A DNA stretch of 64,000 nt from Rhodobacteraceae bacterium HLUCCO18. Its GTDB lineage: Bacteria; Pseudomonadota; Alphaproteobacteria; Rhodobacterales; Rhodobacteraceae. Shown piece after piece: positions 15,791 to 26,854 of the stretch. The DNA lies in assembly GCA_001314805.1 (NCBI GenBank), contig LJSY01000021.1:1-64000 (forward strand), read 5' to 3'. The translations under genes were made by a program, and so were the position numbers. Every line of letters starts with the position of its first letter. Position 1 is the stretch's first letter. The notes beneath the pieces are model-generated. The model saw only the letters and a list, made by a program, of their open reading frames with translations, was not told the origin of the DNA and did no database searches.

Positions 15791-17281
15791 TCAATGGTCC
15801 ATCAGCTTGTCCATGGCGCCGGGCTTGTCGTGGACGGCAAGCCGGTCGACCAGCGTTTCGGTCGCCTCGTTCATGCCCACGACCTCGACCTCGGCCCCGT
15901 CGCGGCGGAATTTCAGGATCGCCATGTCCAGCGCCTGTACCGAGCTGATATCCCAGATATGCGCGCGGCTTACATCGATCACGACGCGTTCGGCGGCCTC
16001 CCTGAAGTCGAAGGCATCCATGAAATCCTCGACCGATCCGTAAAAGAGCTGACCTTCGACGTGATAGGTGCGTACCCGTCCATCGGGGCTGATCTCGGTG
16101 CGGACGGTGAAGAGCTGCGCGATCTTGCCGGCGAAGAAGATCCCCGACAAAAGCACGCCCACCAGCACGCCGATGGCGAGGTTGTGGGTGTAGACCACGG
16201 TCACCACCGTCGCGATCATCACGATGGAGGAGGAGCGCGGGTGTACGGCGAGGTTCTTGATCGAGGACCATGAGAACGTGCCGATCGAGACCATGATCAT
16301 GATCGCCACCAGGGCTGGCATGGGAATGATGCTGACCAGATCGCCAAGACCCACCACGAGGATCAGGAGGAACACGCCCGCCACGAAACACGACAGCCGC
16401 CCGCGCCCGCCGGATTTCACGTTGATGATGGACTGGCCGATCATCGCGCAGCCCGCCATGCCGCCGATGAAGCCCGTGGCGGTGTTGGCCAGACCCTGGC
16501 CCACGCATTCCTGGTTGCGGTTCGACTTCGTGTCGGTCAGGTCGTCGACGATGTTCTGCGTCATCAGGCTTTCGAGAAGGCCCACGACGGCGACCGCGAC
16601 GGAATAGGGGAAGATGATCGCCAGCGTCTCGAGATTGAGCGGGATGTCGGGGATCAGGAACACCGGCAGCGTGTCGGGCAGGGCGCCCATGTCGCCCACG
16701 GTGCGCACGTCGAGCCCCAGGGCGAAGACCAGCGCCGTCAGGACGACGATGGTGACCAGCGGCGAGGGAATCGCCGTGGTCAGGAGCGGGAAGAGATAGA
16801 TGATCGCAAGCCCGGCTGCGACAAGGACATAGGTCAGCCACGTCACGTCCCTCGGATCCAGTTCGGGCAGCTGAGCCATGAAGATCAGGATCGCCAGCGC
16901 GTTGACGAAGCCGGTCATCACCGATTTCGACACGTAGCGCATGACGAAACCCAGCCGCAGCACGCCCGCGCCGATCTGCAGAAGCCCCGCCAGCACGGTG
17001 GCGGCAAGCAGGTATTGCAGCCCGTGGTCGCGCACCAGTGTCACCATCAGAACCGCCGTCGCCGCCGTCGCGGCCGAGATCATGCCGGGCCGTCCCCCGG
17101 TGATGGCGGTGATGACGGCGATCGAGAAACTGGCGTAAAGCCCAACCTTCGGGTCAACGCCCGCGATGATCGAAAACGCGATGGCCTCGGGGATCAGCGC
17201 CAGCGCCACCACCAGACCGGCCAGCAGGTCGCCCCGGACGTTGCGCAGCCATTCATCGCGATAGGCGTGCAGAGAAAACAT
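15791..17281 (-). CDS. SulP-family anion transporter with STAS domain
   Basis: The protein has 496 residues from the ATG at 17281 (GGAAGGAT upstream); the track start adds an unlikely basic tail. It has a transmembrane core of about 12-14 segments with the SulP signature region [20 protein letters not shown], then a C-terminal STAS domain (about 385-490, [20 protein letters not shown]). Family members carry sulfate, bicarbonate or other anions; the substrate here is not known. The Usp gene follows by 13 bases, an arrangement that suggests stress-linked anion uptake. Confidence 0.9.
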   Translation of the reverse strand: MFSLHAYRDEWLRNVRGDLLAGLVVALALIPEAIAFSIIAGVDPKVGLYASFSIAVITAITGGRPGMISAATAATAVLMVTLVRDHGLQYLLAATVLAGLLQIGAGVLRLGFVMRYVSKSVMTGFVNALAILIFMAQLPELDPRDVTWLTYVLVAAGLAIIYLFPLLTTAIPSPLVTIVVLTALVFALGLDVRTVGDMGALPDTLPVFLIPDIPLNLETLAIIFPYSVAVAVVGLLESLMTQNIVDDLTDTKSNRNQECVGQGLANTATGFIGGMAGCAMIGQSIINVKSGGRGRLSCFVAGVFLLILVVGLGDLVSIIPMPALVAIMIMVSIGTFSWSSIKNLAVHPRSSSIVMIATVVTVVYTHNLAIGVLVGVLLSGIFFAGKIAQLFTVRTEISPDGRVRTYHVEGQLFYGSVEDFMDAFDFREAAERVVIDVSRAHIWDISSVQALDMAILKFRRDGAEVEVVGMNEATETLVDRLAVHDKPGAMDKLMDH

Positions 17282-17473
17282 CGGATATCCTTCCCCGGCG
17301 ACCGCTTGTCGCGGAGCCTGCGCAGCGATGCGAATTGTCCTTCTGGAAATGAACCGGGCGCGTCGCAATGTGCCGTCGCGGACCTGCCCCTTCACGGATT
17401 TCCGCGGCGCAGCATAGGGATTTGCGGCCGGATCGCAAGGCGGTCGGCAACGGGGACGCGCGAAGGGCGGGGC

Positions 17474-17716
17474 TCAGGCCGCCTTCGACAGGTATCCCAC
17501 CGCCCGGCCCGGCGTGGCGATCTCGGGATAGTCCTTTTCGGGAATGTCCACGCCAAGCCTCTCGTGCAGCGCCGCCACGAGGTTCAGGACATCCATCGAG
17601 TCGAGCTCGAGATCGTCCTGGATATGGTCGTCATCGCCGATGCTGTCCGCGTCCAGATCGGGCGCGACGCGCAGGAGTTCCTCAAGGTAAACGGCGCGGA
17701 TGTCGGTGCTGGTCAT
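17474..17716 (-). CDS. Acyl carrier protein
   Basis: This 80-residue acidic four-helix protein has the phosphopantetheine attachment motif LDSMDVLN (S40). It is not the housekeeping ACP of fatty acid synthesis, which has DSLD and normally sits among fab genes. Its gene overlaps the stop of the E2 gene (ATGA), so it is made together with the 2-oxoacid dehydrogenase and the acyl-CoA synthetase. An inferred role is to receive the acyl group made by that complex. Confidence 0.88.
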   Translation of the reverse strand: MTSTDIRAVYLEELLRVAPDLDADSIGDDDHIQDDLELDSMDVLNLVAALHERLGVDIPEKDYPEIATPGRAVGYLSKAA

Positions 17717-18909
17717 GGCTCCTCCGGTGTCTGAACGGATCTGGCGAATTCGGCGATGAAACGGGCGACCTGGCGGCCGTCGCTGACGCGGTGGTCGGCC
17801 GAGACGGTCACGGTCAGGACGCGGCGGGGCACGACCGCGCCGTCCACGACCCAGGGCCGCAGCTTGGGCGCGCCGATGCCCACGAGCGCCACCTGCGGCG
17901 GAAAGATCACGCCGCTCATGGCCTCGGCCCCCGTCTCGCCGAGGCTCGAGACCGTGATCGTGCCTTGCGTCATCTCCGAGCCGCGCAGCCGTCCGGCGCG
18001 CGCGCGGGTCACCAGATCGCGCATGCCCGCCATGGTCTCGGCGAGGCTCATGGCGCCGGCATCCATCAGCGCGGGCGCCACCAGCCCGCCGCCCCGCAGC
18101 GCGATGGCGACGCCGGGGTTCACCATATCGGACGGCACGAAGCCCTTGTCGTCGAGATAGTGGCCGTTCAGCTCCTTGACCTTCGCGGCCGCGAGGGCGG
18201 TCGCGCGCACGAGCACCGCGCCCAGAAGGAAGCGTTCGTCCGGCGGGGCGGTCTCGTTGTGGGTATCGAGAAAGCCGATTGCGTCGTCGATATCGATGGT
18301 CTCGGTCAGGTAGAAATGCGGGATCGTCCGCTTGGACCGCGTCATCGCGGCGGCGATGGCCTTGTGCATCTCCTCCATGGGGGAGGTCTTCTTCGCGGGT
18401 TTCCCGGCCGTCGCATCCTCCACGTCGGAGAGCACGATCGCGCCGCCGGGGCCGCTGCCCTTGAGCGCGGAGAGGTCGACGCCTTTCTCGGCGGCCAGTT
18501 GCCGCGCGGCTGGCGAGACGCGCAGCGCACCGTCGGCGGCGGGTGGCGCAGCGGGCGGCGGCGATGCCGGCGCCGTGGCTGCTGGTTCCGCATGTGCGGG
18601 CTCCGGTTCCGGCTCGGTCGCCGGGGCGGGGGCTTCGGGTGTGGTCGTCTCGGCCGTCTCTGGCACCGCCTCGCCCTCGGCCACCACCGTGGCCAGCGGT
18701 GCGCCGACCGGAAGCTCCCGGCCGAGATCGGCCAGCAGGTCATGCACCACGCCGTCCTGGAAGATCTCGATCTCGATCGCGCCCTTCTGGGTCTCGACCA
18801 CGGCGACCACGTCGCCGCGATGGACGCTGTCACCGGGTTTCACCAGCCATTCGACCAGCTTGCCAACCTCCATGTCCGCGCCGAGCGACGGCATCACGAA
18901 GACGCCCAT
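17713..18909 (-). CDS. 2-oxoacid dehydrogenase E2 (dihydrolipoamide acyltransferase)
   Basis: The protein has 398 residues from the ATG at 18909. An N-terminal lipoyl domain carries the lipoylation lysine in VETQKGAIEIE (K42). A Pro/Ala/Glu-rich linker, a peripheral-subunit-binding domain (RVSPAARQLAAEKGVDL) and the catalytic acyltransferase domain follow. The last has the active-site HRVSDG near the C-terminus. The subunit moves the acyl group from lipoate to CoA. It abuts the fused E1 gene and overlaps the ACP gene. The substrate is probably pyruvate or a branched 2-oxoacid. Confidence 0.92.
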   Translation of the reverse strand: MGVFVMPSLGADMEVGKLVEWLVKPGDSVHRGDVVAVVETQKGAIEIEIFQDGVVHDLLADLGRELPVGAPLATVVAEGEAVPETAETTTPEAPAPATEPEPEPAHAEPAATAPASPPPAAPPAADGALRVSPAARQLAAEKGVDLSALKGSGPGGAIVLSDVEDATAGKPAKKTSPMEEMHKAIAAAMTRSKRTIPHFYLTETIDIDDAIGFLDTHNETAPPDERFLLGAVLVRATALAAAKVKELNGHYLDDKGFVPSDMVNPGVAIALRGGGLVAPALMDAGAMSLAETMAGMRDLVTRARAGRLRGSEMTQGTITVSSLGETGAEAMSGVIFPPQVALVGIGAPKLRPWVVDGAVVPRRVLTVTVSADHRVSDGRQVARFIAEFARSVQTPEEP

Positions 18910-18910
18910 C

Positions 18911-20901
18911 TCAGCGGCCCATCTGCGCGCGGGCGGCGGCGACGATCCGGTCCACCTGCGGGATCGACGCCTGTTCCAGATGCGCGGGGTAGGGGATCGG
19001 CACCTCCTCGGAGCAGACGCGGGACACGGGGCCGTCAAGCGACCAGAACCCGCCCTCCATGATCCGCGCCATGATCTCGGCGGAAAGCGAGCCCGTGCGC
19101 CAGCCCTCGTCCACGATCACCGCGCGCCGCGTCTTTCCCACGGAGGCAAGGATCGTCTCGTCATCCAGCGGGCGCAGCGTGCGCAGGTCGATCACCTCGG
19201 CCTCGATCCCGTCCTTCGCCAGTTCCTCGGCCGCCTCCAGCGTCTTGAAGAGCGAGCCGCCATAGGTGATGAGGCTCAGGTCCTTGCCCTCGCGCCGGAC
19301 CGCGGCCTTGGTGATGTCGACCGGTCCCGCAGTCTCGTCGATCTGCCCGCTCATGTTGTAAAGCATGACGTTCTCGAAGATCAGCACCGGGTCGGGGTCC
19401 TGAAGCGCCGTCCAGAGCATCCCGCGCGCATCCTCCAGCGTCGCGGGCGCCAGCACCTTGAGGCCGGGGATATGCGCATACCAGCCCTCGAGGCTGTGGG
19501 AATGCTGCGCGGCAAGCTGCTTGCCCGCGCCGGTGGCCATGCGGATCACCAGCGGCACGCCGAACTGCCCGCCCGACATGTGCCGGATCGTGGCGGCCGT
19601 GTTCATGATCTGGTCGAGCGCCAGCAGGCTGAAATTGACCGTCATCAGCTCCACGATGGGCCGCAGCCCGGCCGCCGCAGCACCGATGCCCGCGCCGGTG
19701 AAGCCCGACTCGCTGAGCGGCGTGTCGCGGATGCGGTCCTCGCCGAATTGGTCCATCAGACCCTTCGATACCGCGTAGCAGCCGCCATAGGCGCCGACAT
19801 CCTCGCCCATCAGGAACACGCGGTCGTCCCGCTCCATCGCGTCGCGGATCGCCTGTTTGACCGCCTCGCGATAGGTCGTCTCCACCATCTTGCCGCTGGG
19901 CTCGGCGGGCGTGGGCGGCTCGGGTTGCGGGCCAAGCACGTGATGCGTCAGGGTATCGACCGGCTCCCACGCGCCCGCCTCGGCGGCGTCCACGGCCTCC
20001 GCGATCTCGGCGGCGACGCGCGTCTCGATTTCGTCCACGTCGGACTGGTGGATCAGGCCGTTCTCCAGAAGCCAGCCCTGGAAGCGGACGATGGGGCCCT
20101 TGCCGCGCCATTCCGCCACCTCGTCCTTGTCGCGGTAGAGCTGCGCGTCGAACATGGAATGCGCGCGGAACCGGTAGGTGGCGCATTCGAAGAAATGCGG
20201 CCGCCCGGTTTCGCGGATGCGGCCGATGGCGCGGCGCGCGGCGGCCTCCATGGCGACCACGTCCATGCCGTCGACGCGCTCGGCCTCGATGCCGTAGGCG
20301 GCGGCCTTCTCGAAGATGTCGGTCTGCGATTCCGTCCGTGCGATGGCCGAGCCCATGGCGTAGAGGTTGTTCTCGCAGACGAACAGCACCGGAAGATCCC
20401 AGAGCTCGGCAAGGTTCATCGTCTCGTGGAACTCGCCCTCGGCCACCGCGCCCTCGCCGAAGAAGCAGGCGGTGACATTGGCCTCGCCGCGCATCCGGTC
20501 GGCCAGCCCGAGGCCGCCCGCCAGCGGCAGGCCGCCGCCCACGATGGCATTGCCGCCGTAGAAATTCGTCCCGGCGTCGAAGATGTGCATCGACCCGCCG
20601 CGCCCGCCGGAACAGCCATTGGCCTTGCCGTACATCTCGGCCATGACCGACGCCATCGGCACCCCGCGCGCCAGCGCATGGCCATGCTCGCGATAGGTGG
20701 CGACGATCCGGTCGGTGTCCTTCAGCACGGGGATGACGCCCGCCGCGATCGCCTCCTCCCCGTCATAGAGATGCAGGAAGCCGCGGATCTTCTGCTGGGT
20801 ATAAAGCTCGGCGCATTTGTCCTCGAAGCGGCGGATGCGGATCATGTGGGCCAAGAGGTCGAGCACGTGCGCCCGGTCGAGGCGGGGTTTGTCGATAACA
20901 C

Positions 20902-20905
<4 letters not shown>
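18911..20905 (-). CDS. Fused E1 alpha-beta subunit of a 2-oxoacid (pyruvate-type) dehydrogenase
   Basis: The protein has 664 residues. Residues 1 to about 320 are the thiamine-diphosphate-binding E1 alpha part ([26 protein letters not shown]). A Pro-rich linker ([11 protein letters not shown]) leads to the E1 beta part from about 340 to the end ([29 protein letters not shown]). In most alphaproteobacteria these are two separate genes, so this is a natural fusion. It decarboxylates a 2-oxoacid and acylates the E2 lipoyl group. The start overlaps the acyl-CoA synthetase stop (ATGA). No E3 gene is adjacent, so the cell must share an E3 from elsewhere. Confidence 0.92.
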
Positions 20906-22650
<1,745 letters not shown>

Positions 22651-22782
22651 CGTCCATCCTCCCGCCGTCACTGTGCGGGTCAGTGGCGGGCGGGAAAATG
22701 ATTCAGGTCAAACTACTTGCATTGACAATGAAAGGACCGTGGGCCGGTCCTCGGGGCGCAGGACCGGCCCCGCGCCCCTGGA

Positions 22783-25185
22783 CTAGGTGTCGTCCGCCTC
22801 CGCCGCCGCGACGTTCCGCTTCACGTCGAGGAAGCTGTCGGGCGTGACCGAGATGGAATGGATACCCGCCTTGACCAGAAGCCGCGCGAATTCCGGATCG
22901 TTCGACGGCGCCTGACCGCAAAGCCCGATCTTGGAGCCCGTTTCGCGCGCCTTGGCGATGGCCTGTTCGATCATCCACAGAACCGCCGGGTCGCGTTCCT
23001 GGAAGAGGTCCGACAATTCCCCGCTGTCGCGGTCGATGCCCAGCGTCAGCTGGGTCAGGTCGTTGGAACCGATGGAGAATCCGTCGAAGCGTTCGGCGAA
23101 TTCCTCGGCCCGGATCACGTTCGAGGGGATCTCGGTCATGACATAGAGTTGCAGGCCGTTCTTGCCGCGCTCCAGCCCGTGCTCGGCCATCACCTCGATG
23201 ACGCGGTCGGCCTCCTCGGGTGAGCGGCAGAAGGGCACCATGATGGTGATGTTGTCGAAGCCCATCTCCTCGCGCAGATATTTCAACGCCTTGCATTCCA
23301 GCGCGAAGGCGTCGCGGTAGAAATCGGAGTAATACCGCGCCGCGCCGCGCAGGCCGATCATCGGGTTTTCCTCGTCCGGCTCGTACCGCTTGCCCCCCAG
23401 AAGCTCGGCGTATTCGTTCGACTTGAAGTCCGACAGGCGCACGATCACGGGGTTGGGATACCAGACCGCCGCGATCCGGCCGAGGCCGCGCGCGAGCGTG
23501 TCGACGAAATAGTCCGACTTGTTGTCGAAGCCGCGCGTCAGCTTGGCGATGGCCTCTTTCGTGTCGTCCTCGGGCAGGTCGTCGTAGTTCAACAGCGCCA
23601 GAGGATGCGCCCGGATGACGTTGGAGACGAGGAATTCCATCCGCGCCAGCCCCACGCCATCGGCGGGCAGACGCCACCAGCGCGTCGTCGATCCCGGATC
23701 GGCCACGTTCAGCATGACCTTGGTCTTCGTTTCGGGGATGTCGTCGAGGCTCACGTCCTCGGTGGTGATCTCGCCGATGCCCTCGTAGATGATGCCCCGG
23801 CTGTCGGTGCAGTCCACGGTCAGATCCTGCCCGTCATGCAGATCGTGCGTCGCCGTGCCGGTGCCCACGATGGCGGGCAGGCCCAGCTCCCGGCTGACGA
23901 TGGCCGCGTGCGACGTGCGGCCGCCATGGTCCGTGACGATGGCCGCCGCGCGTTTCATGATCGGCACCCAGTCGGGGTCCGTGATCGAGGTGACAAGGAT
24001 CGAGCCGTCGACGAACTTGTCGATATCGGCAGCCGTCTGGATCAGGCAGGCGCGCCCCGTCGCGGCAGCACCGCCCACCGGCAGACCGCTCAGGACCTCG
24101 GGACCGGCGGGCGTGACGGTGTAGGATTGCAGGACATGGCTGCTCTTGCGGGACTGCACCGTTTCGGGCCGGGCCTGCACGATGAAAAGCTCGCCCGTGA
24201 TGCCGTCCTTGGCCCATTCCATGTCCATCGGCAGGCCGTAATGGTCCTCGATGGTCTTGGCCATCCGCGCCAGCTCCAGCACCTCGGCATCGGTCAGGGT
24301 GAACTGTCCGCGCTCCTTCTTCGAGGTGGGCACGTTGCGCGTCATCGCCTCGCCGGGCGCGCCGTAGATCATCTTGACCTCCTTCGCGCCGAGGTCGCGC
24401 GCCACGATGGGCGACAGATCCGGGTTGTCGAGGAACGGCTTGAACACCTGGAACTCGTCGGGATCGACCGCGCCCTGCACGACATTCTCGCCAAGGCCCC
24501 AGGCCCCGGTGATCAGAACGAACTTGTCGAAGCCCGTCTCGGTGTCGATGGAGAACATCACGCCCGAGGACGACATGTCGGAGCGCACCATCTGCTGCAC
24601 CCCGATCGACAGCGCCACCTCGAGGTGATCGAAGCCGTTGAGGTTGCGATAGGTGATCGCCCGGTCGGTGAAAAGCGAGGCATAGCAGCGCCGGCAGGCG
24701 GCCATCAGCGCCTTGGCGCCCACGACGTTCAGGAACGTTTCCTGCTGGCCGGCGAAGCTGGCGTCGGGCAGATCCTCGGCGGTGGCCGAGGACCGGACAG
24801 CGACCGACAGTTCCTCCTGATCCGCGCGGGCGGACATCTGGGCGTAGGCCTCGCGGATATCGGCGGCGATCTGCTCGGGAAACTCACCGGCCTCGAAGGC
24901 CTTGCGGATCGACGATCCGGCCTCCTGCAGCGTGATGCGATGCTCGTCGAGCGCCTCCATCTTTTCGCGGATCACGCTTTGCAGGTCGTTGGCCTCGATG
25001 AAAGCGCGGTAGGCGTCCGAAGTGGTGGCAAAGCCTCCGGGCACCTTGATCCCCTGCGCGGCGAGGGTCGAGATCATCTCGCCCAAAGAGGAGTTCTTGC
25101 CCCCCACCTTGGCCACATCCTCGCGCCGCAGGTCTTCGAGCCAGATGAGGCTGTCGCTGGTCATGATCTTCCCCTGTTCGGTCAT
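22783..25185 (-). CDS. ppsA: Phosphoenolpyruvate synthase
   Basis: The protein has 800 residues from the ATG at 25185; an ATG seven codons later also has a good ribosome binding site. Domains in order: an ATP-grasp nucleotide-binding part (GGKNSSLGEMI...), the phospho-histidine swivel domain (GGRTSHAAIVSRELG) and the C-terminal PEP-binding TIM barrel ending in GLCGQAPSNDPEF. It converts pyruvate, ATP and water to PEP, AMP and phosphate for gluconeogenesis. It lies upstream of the acetate and pyruvate genes and is divergent from the LysR gene. Confidence 0.93.
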   Translation of the reverse strand: MTEQGKIMTSDSLIWLEDLRREDVAKVGGKNSSLGEMISTLAAQGIKVPGGFATTSDAYRAFIEANDLQSVIREKMEALDEHRITLQEAGSSIRKAFEAGEFPEQIAADIREAYAQMSARADQEELSVAVRSSATAEDLPDASFAGQQETFLNVVGAKALMAACRRCYASLFTDRAITYRNLNGFDHLEVALSIGVQQMVRSDMSSSGVMFSIDTETGFDKFVLITGAWGLGENVVQGAVDPDEFQVFKPFLDNPDLSPIVARDLGAKEVKMIYGAPGEAMTRNVPTSKKERGQFTLTDAEVLELARMAKTIEDHYGLPMDMEWAKDGITGELFIVQARPETVQSRKSSHVLQSYTVTPAGPEVLSGLPVGGAAATGRACLIQTAADIDKFVDGSILVTSITDPDWVPIMKRAAAIVTDHGGRTSHAAIVSRELGLPAIVGTGTATHDLHDGQDLTVDCTDSRGIIYEGIGEITTEDVSLDDIPETKTKVMLNVADPGSTTRWWRLPADGVGLARMEFLVSNVIRAHPLALLNYDDLPEDDTKEAIAKLTRGFDNKSDYFVDTLARGLGRIAAVWYPNPVIVRLSDFKSNEYAELLGGKRYEPDEENPMIGLRGAARYYSDFYRDAFALECKALKYLREEMGFDNITIMVPFCRSPEEADRVIEVMAEHGLERGKNGLQLYVMTEIPSNVIRAEEFAERFDGFSIGSNDLTQLTLGIDRDSGELSDLFQERDPAVLWMIEQAIAKARETGSKIGLCGQAPSNDPEFARLLVKAGIHSISVTPDSFLDVKRNVAAAEADDT

Positions 25186-25296
25186 CGGTCTGTCTCCCGG
25201 AACAAAAATCCAATGCAGTTGCAACGACCCTGAAGCGCTCCGGGGGCGCTTGCCTTGACACGGGTCAAACGGGTGGAGGGGAAACCGGGCGGGGCT

Positions 25297-25321
25297 CGAT
25301 TGAATTTTTCAATTGAAATCG
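25297..25321. promoter_or_regulatory. AT-rich palindrome between ppsA and the LysR gene
   Basis: CGATTGAATTTTTCAATTG contains the inverted arms ATTGAA and TTCAAT three bases apart, 26 bases before the LysR start. It stands out in a GC-rich region and is a likely LysR binding site for autoregulation. Confidence 0.5.
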
Positions 25322-25346
25322 GCTGCGATCATCGCAAGAACGGGTC

Positions 25347-26246
25347 ATGATCTCGAAACTCGAAATGTTCCTCGCGGTGGCGAAGGAAGAGCATTTCGGC
25401 CGCGCCGCCGAAAGCCTCGGCATCACCCAGCCGACGCTCTCGACGGGCATCCGCCAGCTGGAGGAAAGCCTCGGCGTGAAGCTGATCTTCCGCGGCCATC
25501 GCTATGGCGGGCTGACGCCGGAGGGTCAGCGCGCGCTGGTCTGGGCGCGCAGCCTCGTGTCGGACGCCCGCACCTTCCGCGAGGAAATGCGCGCCGCGCG
25601 TCACGGTCTTTCGGGGCATATCCGGATGGCGGTGATCCCCACCGCGCTGACCTGGGCCGCGACGCTGTCGGCGCGGTTCGCCGAGGCGCATCCCAACGTG
25701 CGCTTCTCGATCCTGTCGCGGACATCGGCCGAGATCCTCGCGATGATGGAGAACCTCGATATCGACGCGGGCCTGTCCTATCTGGACAACGAACCGCTCG
25801 GCCGGGTCGTGACCGTGCCGATCTACCGCGAACGCTACGTGCTGGTCTGCCGCGCCGACAGCGACATGGCGGGACACGAACGCGTGGCCTGGGGCGCGCT
25901 GGAGGGGCGGCGGCTCTGCCTTCTGACGCCGGACATGCAGAACCGGCGCATCATCAACCAGAACTTCATGGCCGCGGGCGTCACGCCGGATGCGCAGGTC
26001 GAAAGCAACTCCACCCTCGTGCTGGCCGCCCATGTGCGGGAGGGCGACTGGCTGACGATCCTGCCCTCCGACATGGCCGAGGTTCTGGCCGCCGCACCGG
26101 ATCTGTGCGTGCGTCCGATGGAAGACCAGACGGCGGTACATACCGTCGGCCTGATCGCGCCGCATCGCGAACCGCACACGCCGGTGCTCGAGGCGCTGCT
26201 TTCGCAGGCCAGAAAGCTCGCCAAATCCGTCGAATCCGTCGCTTGA
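25347..26246 (+). CDS. LysR-family regulator, probable regulator of formate dehydrogenase
   Basis: This 299-residue protein has the LysR winged helix-turn-helix at the N-terminus (FLAVAKEEHFGRAAESLGITQPTLS) and a periplasmic-binding-like effector domain (about 90-295). It lies 119 bases upstream of fdsG on the same strand. Inverted ATCAAT/ATTGAT arms lie in the gap between them. An equivalent regulator, FdsR, is known beside fds operons. The inducer is probably formate or a C1 intermediate (inference). Confidence 0.88.
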   Translation: MISKLEMFLAVAKEEHFGRAAESLGITQPTLSTGIRQLEESLGVKLIFRGHRYGGLTPEGQRALVWARSLVSDARTFREEMRAARHGLSGHIRMAVIPTALTWAATLSARFAEAHPNVRFSILSRTSAEILAMMENLDIDAGLSYLDNEPLGRVVTVPIYRERYVLVCRADSDMAGHERVAWGALEGRRLCLLTPDMQNRRIINQNFMAAGVTPDAQVESNSTLVLAAHVREGDWLTILPSDMAEVLAAAPDLCVRPMEDQTAVHTVGLIAPHREPHTPVLEALLSQARKLAKSVESVA

Positions 26247-26284
26247 GAGGTGCGAAACGTCGCCCCCGTTTCATTCGATATCTC

Positions 26285-26315
26285 TATCAATCAACGGAAC
26301 TGCGATATTGATTGG
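26285..26315. promoter_or_regulatory. Inverted repeat upstream of fdsG
   Basis: ATCAAT (26286-26291) and ATTGAT (26307-26312) are inverted arms with a 15-base gap, 54 bases before the fdsG start. Partial GATAT copies flank them. This fits a LysR-type T-N11-A activation site for the fds operon. Confidence 0.45.
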
Positions 26316-26365
26316 CGATGAAGTTTCCCGCAGGTTTCCGCGCAGACGACGACCGGAGCAAGCAG

Positions 26366-26854
26366 ATGCCTGCCAGCCAGACCCTGCCGCCAGACACGCA
26401 TGCAGACCCCGACCTCGGTGAGGTCGAAGCGATCCTCGCGCTCCATTCGGGGCGCGAGGGTCCGCTTCTGCCGATCTTGCACGCGTTGCAGGAGGCGTTC
26501 GGCCATGTGCCTTCGGCCTCTCACGCGCCGATCTGCGCCGCGCTCAACATCACGCGGGCGGAGCTTCACGGCGTCATCAGTTTCTATCACGATTTCCGCA
26601 CCGCGCCCGCCGGGCGCCACGTGGTCAAGATCTGCCGCTCCGAGGCCTGTCAGGCCGTCGGCGCCGAGGCGCTTTCGGAGCGCGTGCTGGACATGCTGGG
26701 CCTGGGCTGGGGCGAGACCACGCCCGACGGCCGCGTGACGGTGGAGCCGGTCTATTGCCTCGGGCTCTGCGCCTGCGGGCCCGCGGCGATGGTCGACGGC
26801 GCCCTGCGCGGCCGGGTCCGCGCCGAGGCGCTGGTGGCGGAGGTCGCGCCATGA
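26366..26854 (+). CDS. fdsG: NAD-dependent formate dehydrogenase gamma subunit
   Basis: The protein has 162 residues from the ATG at 26366 (GGAG upstream); the track uses a TTG 18 codons earlier. It is a NuoE-like [2Fe-2S] protein with the cluster cysteines in CRSEAC and CLGLCACGP. FdsG passes electrons within the soluble FdsABG diaphorase. Its stop overlaps the fdsB start (ATGA). The gene order G-B-A-C-D matches the Rhodobacter capsulatus fds operon. Confidence 0.92.
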   Translation: MPASQTLPPDTHADPDLGEVEAILALHSGREGPLLPILHALQEAFGHVPSASHAPICAALNITRAELHGVISFYHDFRTAPAGRHVVKICRSEACQAVGAEALSERVLDMLGLGWGETTPDGRVTVEPVYCLGLCACGPAAMVDGALRGRVRAEALVAEVAP

